64,000 nucleotides of DNA from assembly GCA_035651995.1 (NCBI GenBank), contig DASRER010000034.1, positions 157,430 to 221,429 of the forward strand, read 5' to 3'. Positions 46,003 through 53,467 of the stretch are shown here, piece after piece. Numbering within the stretch: position 1 is the stretch's first letter; every line of letters begins with the position of its first letter. A program made the translations under genes and the position numbers. The notes under the pieces are model-generated. The model was not told the origin of the DNA. It did not search any database and saw only the letters and a list, made by a program, of their open reading frames with translations. The stretch comes from Terriglobales bacterium (GTDB taxonomy: Bacteria; Acidobacteriota; Terriglobia; Terriglobales; Acidobacteriaceae).

Positions 46003-48138
46003 CTACTCCGCCACGCTGACCACCTGCAGCACTTCCTCCACGCTGGTGTGGCCTTCGCGCAGCAGGATCGCCGCATAAGCCTTGAGGTCGAGCATGCCGG
46101 CCCTGAGCGCGGCCGCAGAAATTTCTTCCGTCGTGGCCCCGCGCGAGACCAGGTTGCGCAGCTCCTGGTTCATCTTCAGGACTTCGTAAATGCCGATGCG
46201 GCCCTTGAAGCCCGATCCGTTGCAAGCGTCGCAACCCTTCTTCTTGTAGAGCGTCACCTTCTCGCCCGGCTTGGTGCGCTTGATCCCCATGTACTCGATG
46301 GTGGCGTCGTCGGCTTCGTAGGGCTCTTTGCAGTGCTTGCACAGGCGCCGCGTCAGGCGCTGCGCCAGGACGCCGATGGTGGACGAGGAGATCAGGAACG
46401 GCTCCACGCCCATCTCGTGCAGCCGGGTAAACGCGCCCGAGGCGGAATTGGTGTGCAGCGTGGTGAACACCAGGTGCCCGGTGAGCGCGGCTTCCACCGA
46501 GATGTGCGCCGTTTCCTTGTCGCGCGTCTCGCCGACCAGGATCACGTCGGGGTCCTGGCGGAGAAAGGCGCGCAGAGCGCGCGCGAAGTCCAGGCCGATG
46601 TCCTTGTTCATCTGCACCTGCGTGATGCCCGCCAGGTCGTACTCGATCGGGTCCTCGGCGGTCGAGATGTTGATCGTGGGATCGTTGATCTCCGACAGCG
46701 CCGAGTACAACGTGGTCGTCTTGCCCGAGCCGGTCGGGCCGGTCACGTAGATGATGCCGTACGGCTGGTTGATGAACTCGCGCACCATCTTCAGCGTCTC
46801 CTGGTGCGAGATGAGCAGTTCGAGGCCCAGCGTGGTGTTCGACTTGTCGAGAATGCGCATACAAACTTTCTCGCCCCACTTGCCCGGAATGGTGGAGACG
46901 CGAAAGTCGATGGGCTTGCCTTCCATGTTGACGCTGATGCGTCCGTCCTGCGGCAGGCGCTTCTCGGAGATGTCGAGCTTGGCAATGATCTTCAGGCGCG
47001 AGATCAGGCCCATCTGCGCCTTCTTGGGCAGGGTCTGGATCACCTGGAGCAGGCCGTCCTGCCGGTAGCGGACCACCACCTCCGTCTCCATCGGCTCGAT
47101 GTGAATGTCGCTCGCCCCGCGCTTGATCGCCAGGCCCAGGATGGAATTCGCGAGGCGGATGATGGGCGCGTCCTCCGACGCCGTCATCAGGTCCTGCTTG
47201 GTTTCGCTGCCGGGAGCGGCAGCGACGTCTTCCAGTTGCAGGTCGCGGATCAGGTCCGATTGCAGGATGTCGAGCATGCCGGTGGGTGCGGCGGCGGCGG
47301 GCGCGGCCGCTGCCGCCGTAACCGCCGTGGACACCGTCACCCCGGAAAGGCCCACGCCGGAAAGCGTCGGCGAGGCCGGAGAAGCCGCGGAGTTCGCCGC
47401 CTCGGCGGCCGCCTGCTCCTTCTTCATCAGTTCGTTGTAGGTCGAGCCCATGAACTTCTTGAAATCTTCTTCGCTGATCGCGACCGGCTCCACCATCACG
47501 CCCTTGATGATGCGCCGCACGTCGTCGAGCGCCATGAGATTGTTGGGATTGACCATGGCCAGCGTGAGCCGGTTGTTGATGAACGCCACCGGAATGATCT
47601 TGTGCTGGTTCATCATCGCGGCCGGGACCAGCGTGACCACGCGCGAATCAACCTGCAGCTTGGAAAGGTTGATGAACTCGATGCCTACCTGCTGGCTCGC
47701 CTTGGCCAGCCGTTCGGCAAGGATCGTAGTGAGCGCCACCCCAATCTTGGGATACTGAATCAGCAGCTCCTGGAAGTCCTTCTGCTCGAGGACAGCGCAA
47801 CTGGTCGGCTGAATCGTCAGCACCGTCGCCGTGCGCGGCTTGCCGGTGAGCAACGACATTTCGCCGAAGTTCTGCCCCGGGCCCATTTCCGAAAGCAGGA
47901 AGTCGATGCCGGTGGAGCTGTCCTTCTTGCGCACCTCCACCTGGCCGGCCGTGATGAAGAACATGGAGCTGCCAGGCGCGCCCTCGCGCACGATCACCTG
48001 GTTGGGCGGAAATTCCCGGCGCTTCATGCGCTTCACGACCTCGGTGCACTCCTCGGTCGAAAGGCCGCTGAACAGCTGGATGCGCTGCAAAAAGTGCTGC
48101 GTTCCTTCGGATGCGGGCGCCGTGGCGGAACTGACCAT
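46003..48138 (-). CDS. PilB/GspE-type ATPase fused to an N-terminal cyclic-nucleotide-binding domain
   Basis: A secretion/pilus assembly ATPase of 711 residues. Residues about 10-140 form a cNMP-binding domain (LFSGLSTEECTEVV; GQNFGEMSLLTGKPRTATV), about 150-250 an MshEN-type domain (INLSKLQVDSRVVTLVPAAMM), then an Ala-rich linker (255-300) and the ATPase: Walker A G467PTGSGKT474, Asp box STAEDPIEY, Walker B DPDVILVGETRD, and a zinc site CKHC...CDAC. It powers type IV pilus or type II secretion assembly. No pil genes are adjacent. It is divergent from the PASTA gene across a repeat-rich gap. Confidence 0.92.
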   Translation of the reverse strand: MVSSATAPASEGTQHFLQRIQLFSGLSTEECTEVVKRMKRREFPPNQVIVREGAPGSSMFFITAGQVEVRKKDSSTGIDFLLSEMGPGQNFGEMSLLTGKPRTATVLTIQPTSCAVLEQKDFQELLIQYPKIGVALTTILAERLAKASQQVGIEFINLSKLQVDSRVVTLVPAAMMNQHKIIPVAFINNRLTLAMVNPNNLMALDDVRRIIKGVMVEPVAISEEDFKKFMGSTYNELMKKEQAAAEAANSAASPASPTLSGVGLSGVTVSTAVTAAAAAPAAAAPTGMLDILQSDLIRDLQLEDVAAAPGSETKQDLMTASEDAPIIRLANSILGLAIKRGASDIHIEPMETEVVVRYRQDGLLQVIQTLPKKAQMGLISRLKIIAKLDISEKRLPQDGRISVNMEGKPIDFRVSTIPGKWGEKVCMRILDKSNTTLGLELLISHQETLKMVREFINQPYGIIYVTGPTGSGKTTTLYSALSEINDPTINISTAEDPIEYDLAGITQVQMNKDIGLDFARALRAFLRQDPDVILVGETRDKETAHISVEAALTGHLVFTTLHTNSASGAFTRLHEMGVEPFLISSSTIGVLAQRLTRRLCKHCKEPYEADDATIEYMGIKRTKPGEKVTLYKKKGCDACNGSGFKGRIGIYEVLKMNQELRNLVSRGATTEEISAAALRAGMLDLKAYAAILLREGHTSVEEVLQVVSVAE

Positions 48139-48190
48139 TGCGTGGGTCTCCTGGTATCGGTGAAGAGGGGGAGAGCGGCCGGATTATATC

Positions 48191-48347
48191 CCGAAAGGCA
48201 GAGCAATCAGCACTCAGCGGCCCGAAGGGCAGAGCAATCAGCACTCAGCGGTCAGCATTCAGCCCCCGAACGTCCCGCTTCGATCTGGCCCTCGATTGCG
48301 GTCATGCATGGGCTGAATGCTGAGTGCTGATTGCTGAGCGCTGCTCT
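48191..48347. repeat. Direct and inverted AATCAGCACTCAGC repeats in a divergent promoter gap
   Basis: A 30-bp unit occurs twice in tandem (48191-48220 and 48221-48251; GGCAGAGCAATCAGCACTCA). Its inverse lies at 48310-48347 (GGGCTGAATGCTGAGTGCTG...). Together they can form a stem of about 35 bp with small gaps, ending 12 nt before the PASTA ATG. Confidence 0.85.
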
Positions 48348-48358
48348 AGAATCTCTCC

Positions 48359-49069
48359 ATGCGCTCCATTCTCCGCATGGCGTTGCTGGGGCTGATCCTG
48401 GTGCTGGTGGCGGCCGTCTCCGGCTTGACGGCGATGCGCTTCGCCATCCACGGGCGCGAGGTGAGCGTGCCCAAACTGATCGGGCTGACGCCGGCGGAGG
48501 CGCGGCGCGTGGCCGCCGACAACGGCCTGCTGCTCAACATCGAAAGCCACTTCTATTCCGCCGACGTGCCGGAAGGCCGCATCGTGACGCAGGTGCCGCC
48601 GGCGGGCGTGACCGTGCGCCGCGGATGGCAGGTGCGCGTGGCCGAAAGCCTCGGCCCGCAGCGGCGCGTGGTCCCCAGCGTGCTCGGCGAGAGCCAGCGC
48701 GCCGCCGAGATCAACCTGCGGCGCCGCGGCCTCGACCTGGGCACGATCGCACAGGCGCAAATTCCCGGCGCCGAACCCGACCAGGTTCTGGCGCAGAGTC
48801 CCACGCCGAACGCCGCCGGCGCGGCAGCCCCAACGGTGAGCATCCTGGTGGCCGCAACACCGGAACCGCCGCAGTTCCTCATGCCCGACCTGAGCGGGCA
48901 GCGCCTCGCCGATGTCTCCAAAAAACTGCTCGCCGCCGGAATGCACCTGGGAAAAGTGACCGAGGTCGAAGGCGCGAGCGGCCCCACGGGAACGGTGGTG
49001 CGCCAGGCGCCCGCGCCAGGGCAGAAAGTGGTGGCGGGCACGGCCGTGAACCTGGACGTGGCGAAATAG
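48359..49069 (+). CDS. PASTA-domain membrane-anchored protein
   Basis: A 236-residue protein: an N-terminal membrane anchor (MALLGLILVLVAAVSGLTAM) then three PASTA repeats starting near VPKLIGLTPAEARRVAADNG, VPSVLGESQRAAEINLRRRG and MPDLSGQRLADVSKKLLAAG. PASTA domains bind peptidoglycan fragments. No kinase or transpeptidase domain is attached, so it may act alone or with partners elsewhere. It is followed by the convergent fmt gene. Confidence 0.9.
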   Translation: MRSILRMALLGLILVLVAAVSGLTAMRFAIHGREVSVPKLIGLTPAEARRVAADNGLLLNIESHFYSADVPEGRIVTQVPPAGVTVRRGWQVRVAESLGPQRRVVPSVLGESQRAAEINLRRRGLDLGTIAQAQIPGAEPDQVLAQSPTPNAAGAAAPTVSILVAATPEPPQFLMPDLSGQRLADVSKKLLAAGMHLGKVTEVEGASGPTGTVVRQAPAPGQKVVAGTAVNLDVAK

Positions 49070-49129
49070 ATGGACAACTTGCCGCGGATGAACGCGGCTT
49101 TGCGCCGATCAGGCAATTCAGAAAACAAA

Positions 49130-50062
49130 TCAGCCCAGCCGCTCGCCGGGTTGCAGCCGGTATCCGTTGACGAAGTCGTGCGCCGGCATTCGCCTTTTTC
49201 CTTCCGGCTGGACCTCGAGCAGCTCCAAGGCGCTTTCATCGCCGCATCCTGCGACGAGGCGATCGCCGTCCACGCGCAGTTCGCCGGGCTTGAGTTGCAT
49301 CCTGGCCTCGGCCGGTTGCGCCTGCCACACGTTCAGGTTCTTCCCGCGAAATGTGGTGAACGCGCCCGGCCATGGCTGGAAGCCGCGCAGGCGATTGTGC
49401 AGCTCGCGCGCGGGACGCTGGAAGTCCATCCGCCCCTCGTCCTTCCTCAGGACGGGCGCGAGCGTGGCCAGAGAATTCTCCTGCCGGCGCGGCGTGATTC
49501 CGCCCGCGTCGAGCGAGCGCAGAGTTTCCACCACGAGCGCCGCGCCGGCGGCGGCGAGGCGCGGCGCAAGCGTGACCGCCGTGTCCGCAGGCCTGATCGG
49601 CTCTTCGCGTTGCAGCAGGATGTCGCCGGTGTCGAGGCCTTCATCAATGCGCATGGTGGTGACGCCGGTGACGCTCTCGCCGCGCGCGATCGCCCACTGC
49701 ACCGGCGCAGCGCCGCGGTACTTGGGCAGCAGCGAGGCGTGCAGGTTGATGTTGCCCAGCGGTGGGAGCGCGATCATCCACGCCGGAATCATGCGGCCAT
49801 AGCCCACCACCACGATGGCGCGCGGCGCGATGGCCTCCAGTTGCGCGCGGAACTGCAGATTGCTTTTGATCTTCTCCGGCTGCACGACCGGCAGCGCGAG
49901 TTCGTCGGCGCGGCGCTTCACCGGGCTCGGTGTTACTTCCAGGCCGCGTCCGCGGGGACGGTCGGGCTGGGTCACGACCAGACGCACGCGAAATCCGCCC
50001 TCGACCAGGGCGTTCAGCGTGGGGACCGCGAATTCGGGCGTGCCGCAGAAGATGACGTCCAC
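49130..50062 (-). CDS. fmt: Methionyl-tRNA formyltransferase
   Basis: A 310-residue enzyme that formylates initiator Met-tRNA. MDVIFCGTPEFAVPTLNAL, TQPDRPRGRG, the formyl-transfer site NLHASLLPKYRGAAPVQWAI and LDTGDILLQ are intact; the C-terminal OB-like domain follows. GTG 50062 gives the family length; the upstream ATG frames read the repeat at 50081-50217. Confidence 0.94.
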   Translation of the reverse strand: MDVIFCGTPEFAVPTLNALVEGGFRVRLVVTQPDRPRGRGLEVTPSPVKRRADELALPVVQPEKIKSNLQFRAQLEAIAPRAIVVVGYGRMIPAWMIALPPLGNINLHASLLPKYRGAAPVQWAIARGESVTGVTTMRIDEGLDTGDILLQREEPIRPADTAVTLAPRLAAAGAALVVETLRSLDAGGITPRRQENSLATLAPVLRKDEGRMDFQRPARELHNRLRGFQPWPGAFTTFRGKNLNVWQAQPAEARMQLKPGELRVDGDRLVAGCGDESALELLEVQPEGKRRMPAHDFVNGYRLQPGERLG

Positions 50063-50080
50063 GTTGACGGTTTTCTCCCG

Positions 50081-50217
50081 GTCATGCTGAGCGGAGGCTT
50101 GCGGCGAAGCGGCCAGCCGCAGTCGAAGCATCCCTGCATGCATCGAGAATGTGCCGCGAACAGGGACCCTTCGACTCGCCTCCCGCAAAACTACGCTCGA
50201 GGCTCGCTCAGGATGAC
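50081..50217. repeat. Inverted pair of GTCATNCTGAGC elements between fmt and lipA
   Basis: 50081-50136 begins GTCATGCTGAGC and ends TCGAAGCATCCCTG; 50160-50217 is an inverted relative, CAGGGACCCTTCGACT...GCTCAGGATGAC. Related single copies: 26499-26555 and 45850-45912. Confidence 0.8.
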
Positions 50218-50248
50218 CGATTGTAACGGGAGACGTTCGGTGACGGGG

Positions 50249-51157
50249 CTACGCGCCTGCCGCTACGCCTGCCTGCTCGTGCGCGTGGTAGCTGGAGCGC
50301 ACCAGCGGGCCGGACTCCACGTGGCGGAAGCCCATGCGTTCGGCCTCTTCCTTCATGAAGGCGAACTCTTCCGGGGTGTAGTAGCGCGCGATGGGCAGGT
50401 GGTCGCGCGACGGGCGCAGATACTGGCCGACGGTAAGGATGTCCACCTGCTCGCGCGCGAGGTCGCGGAAGACGTCGATGAGTTCGGAGGTCGTCTCGCC
50501 CAGCCCCGCCATCAGGCCCGACTTGGTCACGGTCCCCGGCGACCAGCTCTTGGCGTTGCCCAGCAGGCGCAGGGTGCGCTCGTAGCGCGCGCCGGAGCGC
50601 ACCACGCGATACAGCCGCGGCACGGTCTCGGTGTTGTGGTTGAGCACGTCGGGCGCGGCTTCGAGCACCGCGCGCAGCGAGGTTTCGTCGCCCTGGAAGT
50701 CAGGGATGAGGACCTCGACGCGGCATCCCGGCGCCTGGCGGCGGATTTCGCGAATCGTTTCGGCGAAGATGCGCGCGCCGCCCAGGTTGTCGTCGTCACG
50801 GTTCACGCTGGTCACGACGGCATGCTTCAGCCCGAGCGTGGCCACGGCCTCGGCGACGCGGCGCGGCTCGTCCCAATCAATCGGCTCAGGATGTCCCTTG
50901 GGAACGGCGCAGAAGCCGCAGCGCCGCGTGCACACGTTGCCCAGCAGCATGAAGGTCGCCGTCTTGTGGTTCCAGCACTCGCCGATGTTGGGACACTGCG
51001 CCGACTCGCAGACGGTGTGCAGCCCGAGTCCGCGGGCCAGCTTTTTCAGCTCGTGGTAGTTGTCGCCCATGGGCGCGCGCGCCCGCAGCCAGGCCGGTTT
51101 GGGCATGGGGCGGCGCGGAGCGACGTCAATCTGCACGAGTTCCGGGAACGTGGACAT
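50249..51157 (-). CDS. lipA: Lipoyl synthase
   Basis: A radical SAM enzyme of 302 residues that inserts sulfur into protein-bound octanoate. Auxiliary cluster CESAQCPNIGECW, SAM cluster CTRRCGFCAV, HNTETVPRLY and the C-terminal VRSSYHA. ATG 51157 (GGAAAGAGCTG upstream) is preferred; the longer frame reads a repeat. Lipoate is needed by the 2-oxoglutarate dehydrogenase complex, whose E1 gene is at 14456. No lipB nearby. Confidence 0.95.
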   Translation of the reverse strand: MSTFPELVQIDVAPRRPMPKPAWLRARAPMGDNYHELKKLARGLGLHTVCESAQCPNIGECWNHKTATFMLLGNVCTRRCGFCAVPKGHPEPIDWDEPRRVAEAVATLGLKHAVVTSVNRDDDNLGGARIFAETIREIRRQAPGCRVEVLIPDFQGDETSLRAVLEAAPDVLNHNTETVPRLYRVVRSGARYERTLRLLGNAKSWSPGTVTKSGLMAGLGETTSELIDVFRDLAREQVDILTVGQYLRPSRDHLPIARYYTPEEFAFMKEEAERMGFRHVESGPLVRSSYHAHEQAGVAAGA

Positions 51158-51190
51158 CAGCTCTTTCCATTCTACCCGGGTCTTCCTCAT

Positions 51191-51272
51191 ACATCCCGAG
51201 CGAAGCGAGGGAGCCATACCTGGCCCGTGAGTATTGGGCAAGCTTATGGATCCCTCGTTCCGCTCGGGATGT
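51191..51272. repeat. 82-bp hairpin element, copy 1 (upstream of lipA)
   Basis: Arms of 28 bp with three mismatches: ACATCCCGAGCGAAGCGAGG... at 51191 and its inverse ending CGCTCGGGATGT at 51272. A second copy lies at 51666-51752. The two bracket the small cytochrome c gene. Confidence 0.85.
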
Positions 51273-51275
51273 AAA

Positions 51276-51632
51276 TCAAAGCGTCTTCAAATACGCGATC
51301 AGCGCTTTCAAGTCCGCGTCGTTCACTTGGGTTCCCGGCATCATGCGCTTCCCGTTCACGATCACCTCGGCAACACACTCATCGTTCAGCGGCGTGCCGC
51401 TGGGCATGACCGGGCGCGAGTAGAGGCCCTTGAGCGGAAACCCCTGGCGCTTGTCGCTCGTGTACGACTCATGGCAGCGCAGGCAGCGCGCGTTGAAGAC
51501 CTGCCGTCCGCGCGCCTGTTCGGCGGTGAGGCCGAGTTGCGCGTCGGTCATCTTGTATTTTTCCTCGCCGGCGGAGCGGCAGGCGATGGCAGCAAGCAAT
51601 ACAGTCACCGAGAGCAGACTCAGAACCTTCAT
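51276..51632 (-). CDS. Small c-type cytochrome lipoprotein
   Basis: A 118-residue exported monoheme cytochrome: hydrophobic leader with a lipobox-like LLAAIAC-RS, heme site CLRCHE in FNARCLRCHESY, and a likely axial Met in KRMMPGTQ; C-terminal helix DADLKALIAYLKTL. ATG 51632 (MKVLSLLS) is chosen; the longer frame reads the hairpin element. Role: periplasmic electron carrier, partner unknown. Confidence 0.88.
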   Translation of the reverse strand: MKVLSLLSVTVLLAAIACRSAGEEKYKMTDAQLGLTAEQARGRQVFNARCLRCHESYTSDKRQGFPLKGLYSRPVMPSGTPLNDECVAEVIVNGKRMMPGTQVNDADLKALIAYLKTL

Positions 51633-51665
51633 CGTTGGTTGATTGTACGGGTGGCCCTTAGATTT

Positions 51666-51752
51666 TCGTCCCGAGCATAGCGAGGGAGCCATACGTCACC
51701 TGCGAATAGCGGGCGAGAGTATGGCTCCCTCGTCGCTGCGCTCCTCGGGATG
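51666..51752. repeat. Hairpin element, copy 2 (upstream of the cytochrome c gene)
   Basis: CGTCCCGAGC.TAGCGAGGGA..CCATAC on the left and GTATGGCTCCCTCGT...CTCGGGATG on the right, the same design as 51191-51272. Confidence 0.83.
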
Positions 51753-51794
51753 TTTTGGACGAGCGGCGGTATCATGATTCCCAGCGCCTAAGTC

Positions 51795-52220
51795 ATGCCG
51801 GTCGCGGTCAAGCGCGTGTACGAAAAGCCGTCGGTTACCGACGGCGCGCGCGTCCTCGTCGACCGGTTATGGCCGCGCGGCCTCAGCAAGACGGCGGCGA
51901 AGGTGGACCTGTGGCTGCGCGACCTGGCGCCCTCGAACCAACTGCGCCGATGGTTCCACGCGCGGCCGTCGCAGTGGACGGCATTCCGCAAGCGCTATTT
52001 CGCCGAGCTGGCCGAGCAGCCGGCCGCCGCCGCCCTCAACGAGCTCTACAGCCTTGTCGCGCGTCGCAAACAGGTCACGCTCCTCTACGCGTCGAAGAAC
52101 ACGGAGCAGAACAACGCCACCGTGCTGCGCGACCTGCTGAACGGCATGCGCAAGCCGCCCTCGGGATCGGGGCCGGCGGCGGCGGCGCGGGTGGCAAAGC
52201 GCGCGGTACGGAAGCGTTAG
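51795..52220 (+). CDS. DUF488 family (YeaO-like) protein
   Basis: A 141-residue protein with the family pattern VKRVYEKPSVTDGARVLVDRLWPRGLSK, LRRWFHARPSQWTAFRKRY and VTLLYASKN. DUF488 proteins are small cytosolic proteins of unknown role, sometimes linked to metal or redox stress. A basic Ala/Arg tail follows. Upstream (51755-51794) has no clear Shine-Dalgarno. Confidence 0.9.
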   Translation: MPVAVKRVYEKPSVTDGARVLVDRLWPRGLSKTAAKVDLWLRDLAPSNQLRRWFHARPSQWTAFRKRYFAELAEQPAAAALNELYSLVARRKQVTLLYASKNTEQNNATVLRDLLNGMRKPPSGSGPAAAARVAKRAVRKR

Positions 52221-52250
52221 GGGCAGTCTGTCAGTCGGTCGGCCTGTCAC

Positions 52251-52330
52251 AGTTCTCAGTTCTCGGTTCTCAGTTCTCAGCGTTCCGCTCTCAGCAGTAA
52301 CTGAGAACCGGGAACCGAGAACTGAGAACT
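52251..52330. repeat. 30-bp-stem hairpin of AGTTCTC words directly before a start codon
   Basis: Left arm 52251-52280 (AGTTCTCAGTTCTCGGTTCT...) and right arm 52301-52330 (CTGAGAACCGGGAACCGAGA...) pair at 28 of 30 positions with a 20-nt loop. The stem ends 6 nt before the DUF3891 ATG (52337), covering the Shine-Dalgarno position. AACTGAGAACTG words also precede rpmA at 38131-38159. Confidence 0.9.
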
Positions 52331-52336
52331 AGCTTC

Positions 52337-53164
52337 ATGATCCTCCGCCCTATTCCGCCCGCGGCGCCCGCCGGCGACGCCTTCGTTCCCGCCTGGGAAG
52401 CGATTCTGCGCACCCAACAGCAGGAGGCGCCCGACTACTGGATGATCGCGCAGCCCGATCACGCGCAGCTCGCGGGCGAAATCGCAGCGGCCCTGAAAGC
52501 CGACTGGCTGCCGCCGCTCTCGGCCGAGGCCATTGCCGGCATCGCGGCGCACGACGCCGGCTGGGCCGCGGTGGACGAGCGCTTGATGCGCGAAGCGGCC
52601 GGACCCGGCCACCGTCCGGTTCCGTTCTTGAGCGTTGCCCCCGAGGACGCTTCCGCAGTGGGACTCGGATCCATCGAACGCGCCGAACAACTCTCCCCGC
52701 TCGGCGGCCTGCTGGTGAGCCTGCACTTTTCGCGCCTGGCGCAATACCGGCTGGAAGGCTTTGGCGGCCTGCTCCACGATCCGCCCCACGTTCAGCAACG
52801 GTTGCGTGAATTTCTCCAGCGGGAAAGTCAGCGCCGCGCGCGGCTGGCGCCCCTCCAGCCGCATTCGCCCGATGAGATCGAGCGGCTCACCGACGTGCTG
52901 CAACTCTGCGACCTGATCTCGCTCTACGTGTGCTGCGGAACGCGCGAGAGCATTGCGCTGCCGCAGGAGTTCGGCTCGGTGCGGCCACGGATCGTGGCGA
53001 GCCCACCCTCCGCCAAACTCGGGCGGAAGGGTGGGGCACCCTCAGCTTGCCGGATTGAGCCGACCGCGCTGGCGCGTCCGCTGGAGCTGCGCGTCAGGGC
53101 GACGCGATGGAGCGATGGAACGGAAGAGAACATGGCTGTTGTGACCTTGACCCTGATCGTGTAA
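52337..53164 (+). CDS. DUF3891 family protein
   Basis: A 275-residue protein with the DUF3891 pattern: YWMIAQPDHAQLAGEIAAAL, AGIAAHDAGWAAVDE, GGLLVSLHFSRLAQYR and LQLCDLISLYVCCG (His/Asp-rich, HD-like). Function unknown. Residues about 222-239 (PPSAKLGRKGGAPSA) come from an in-frame palindromic element (CCCACCCTCCGCC at 53002; GGCGGAAGGGTGGG at 53022). The extreme C-terminus overlaps the remnant of a cupin gene on the other strand. Confidence 0.85.
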   Translation: MILRPIPPAAPAGDAFVPAWEAILRTQQQEAPDYWMIAQPDHAQLAGEIAAALKADWLPPLSAEAIAGIAAHDAGWAAVDERLMREAAGPGHRPVPFLSVAPEDASAVGLGSIERAEQLSPLGGLLVSLHFSRLAQYRLEGFGGLLHDPPHVQQRLREFLQRESQRRARLAPLQPHSPDEIERLTDVLQLCDLISLYVCCGTRESIALPQEFGSVRPRIVASPPSAKLGRKGGAPSACRIEPTALARPLELRVRATRWSDGTEENMAVVTLTLIV

Positions 53165-53373
53165 GGCCCTTCCTGCGACGGTTGACCAACAACGACGGCC
53201 AGACGCACCGACGGTGGAAACGCCGCGAACGGCTTCCCGTCGATGTCTTCGGGCAGAATTGCTTTGAAAACGGCCTGGCCCGGCTGATGACGTGGAGCTG
53301 CACTCGTTGCTTCGCTTATTACTGCCATTCGCTTAGGTGACATAAGGGCCTCGTTCGCAAGGGGCCGATTCAC
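53155..53373 (-). pseudogene. N-terminal remnant of a cupin-domain gene
   Basis: On the minus strand, VFKAILPEDIDGKPFAAFPP then SVRLAVVVGQPSQEGPYTIRVKV reads like the opening of a small cupin protein (family pattern recalled: SVRLAVLVG.PS..GPY.IRVK.P.G.K..PH.HPEDR). It should continue into a His-rich metal site, but the frame passes at about 53155 into the antisense of DUF3891. The cupin core is absent. The start may be ATG 53328. The remaining gap 53374-53467 shows nothing. Confidence 0.65.
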
Positions 53374-53467
53374 GGCGTAGTGGAAGGGTTGCGCGGGGTT
53401 GGGCCTAGCGAGGTTAATTTACGGAGCTGGCTCATGCTGCTGGGAGGTTGCTGCGCTCATAACCAGC

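Noticed and set aside
45949..48330. 793-codon open frame on the plus strand opposite the PilB-like gene
   Set aside because: Shadow of a strongly supported ATPase gene; it also begins and ends in repeat DNA.
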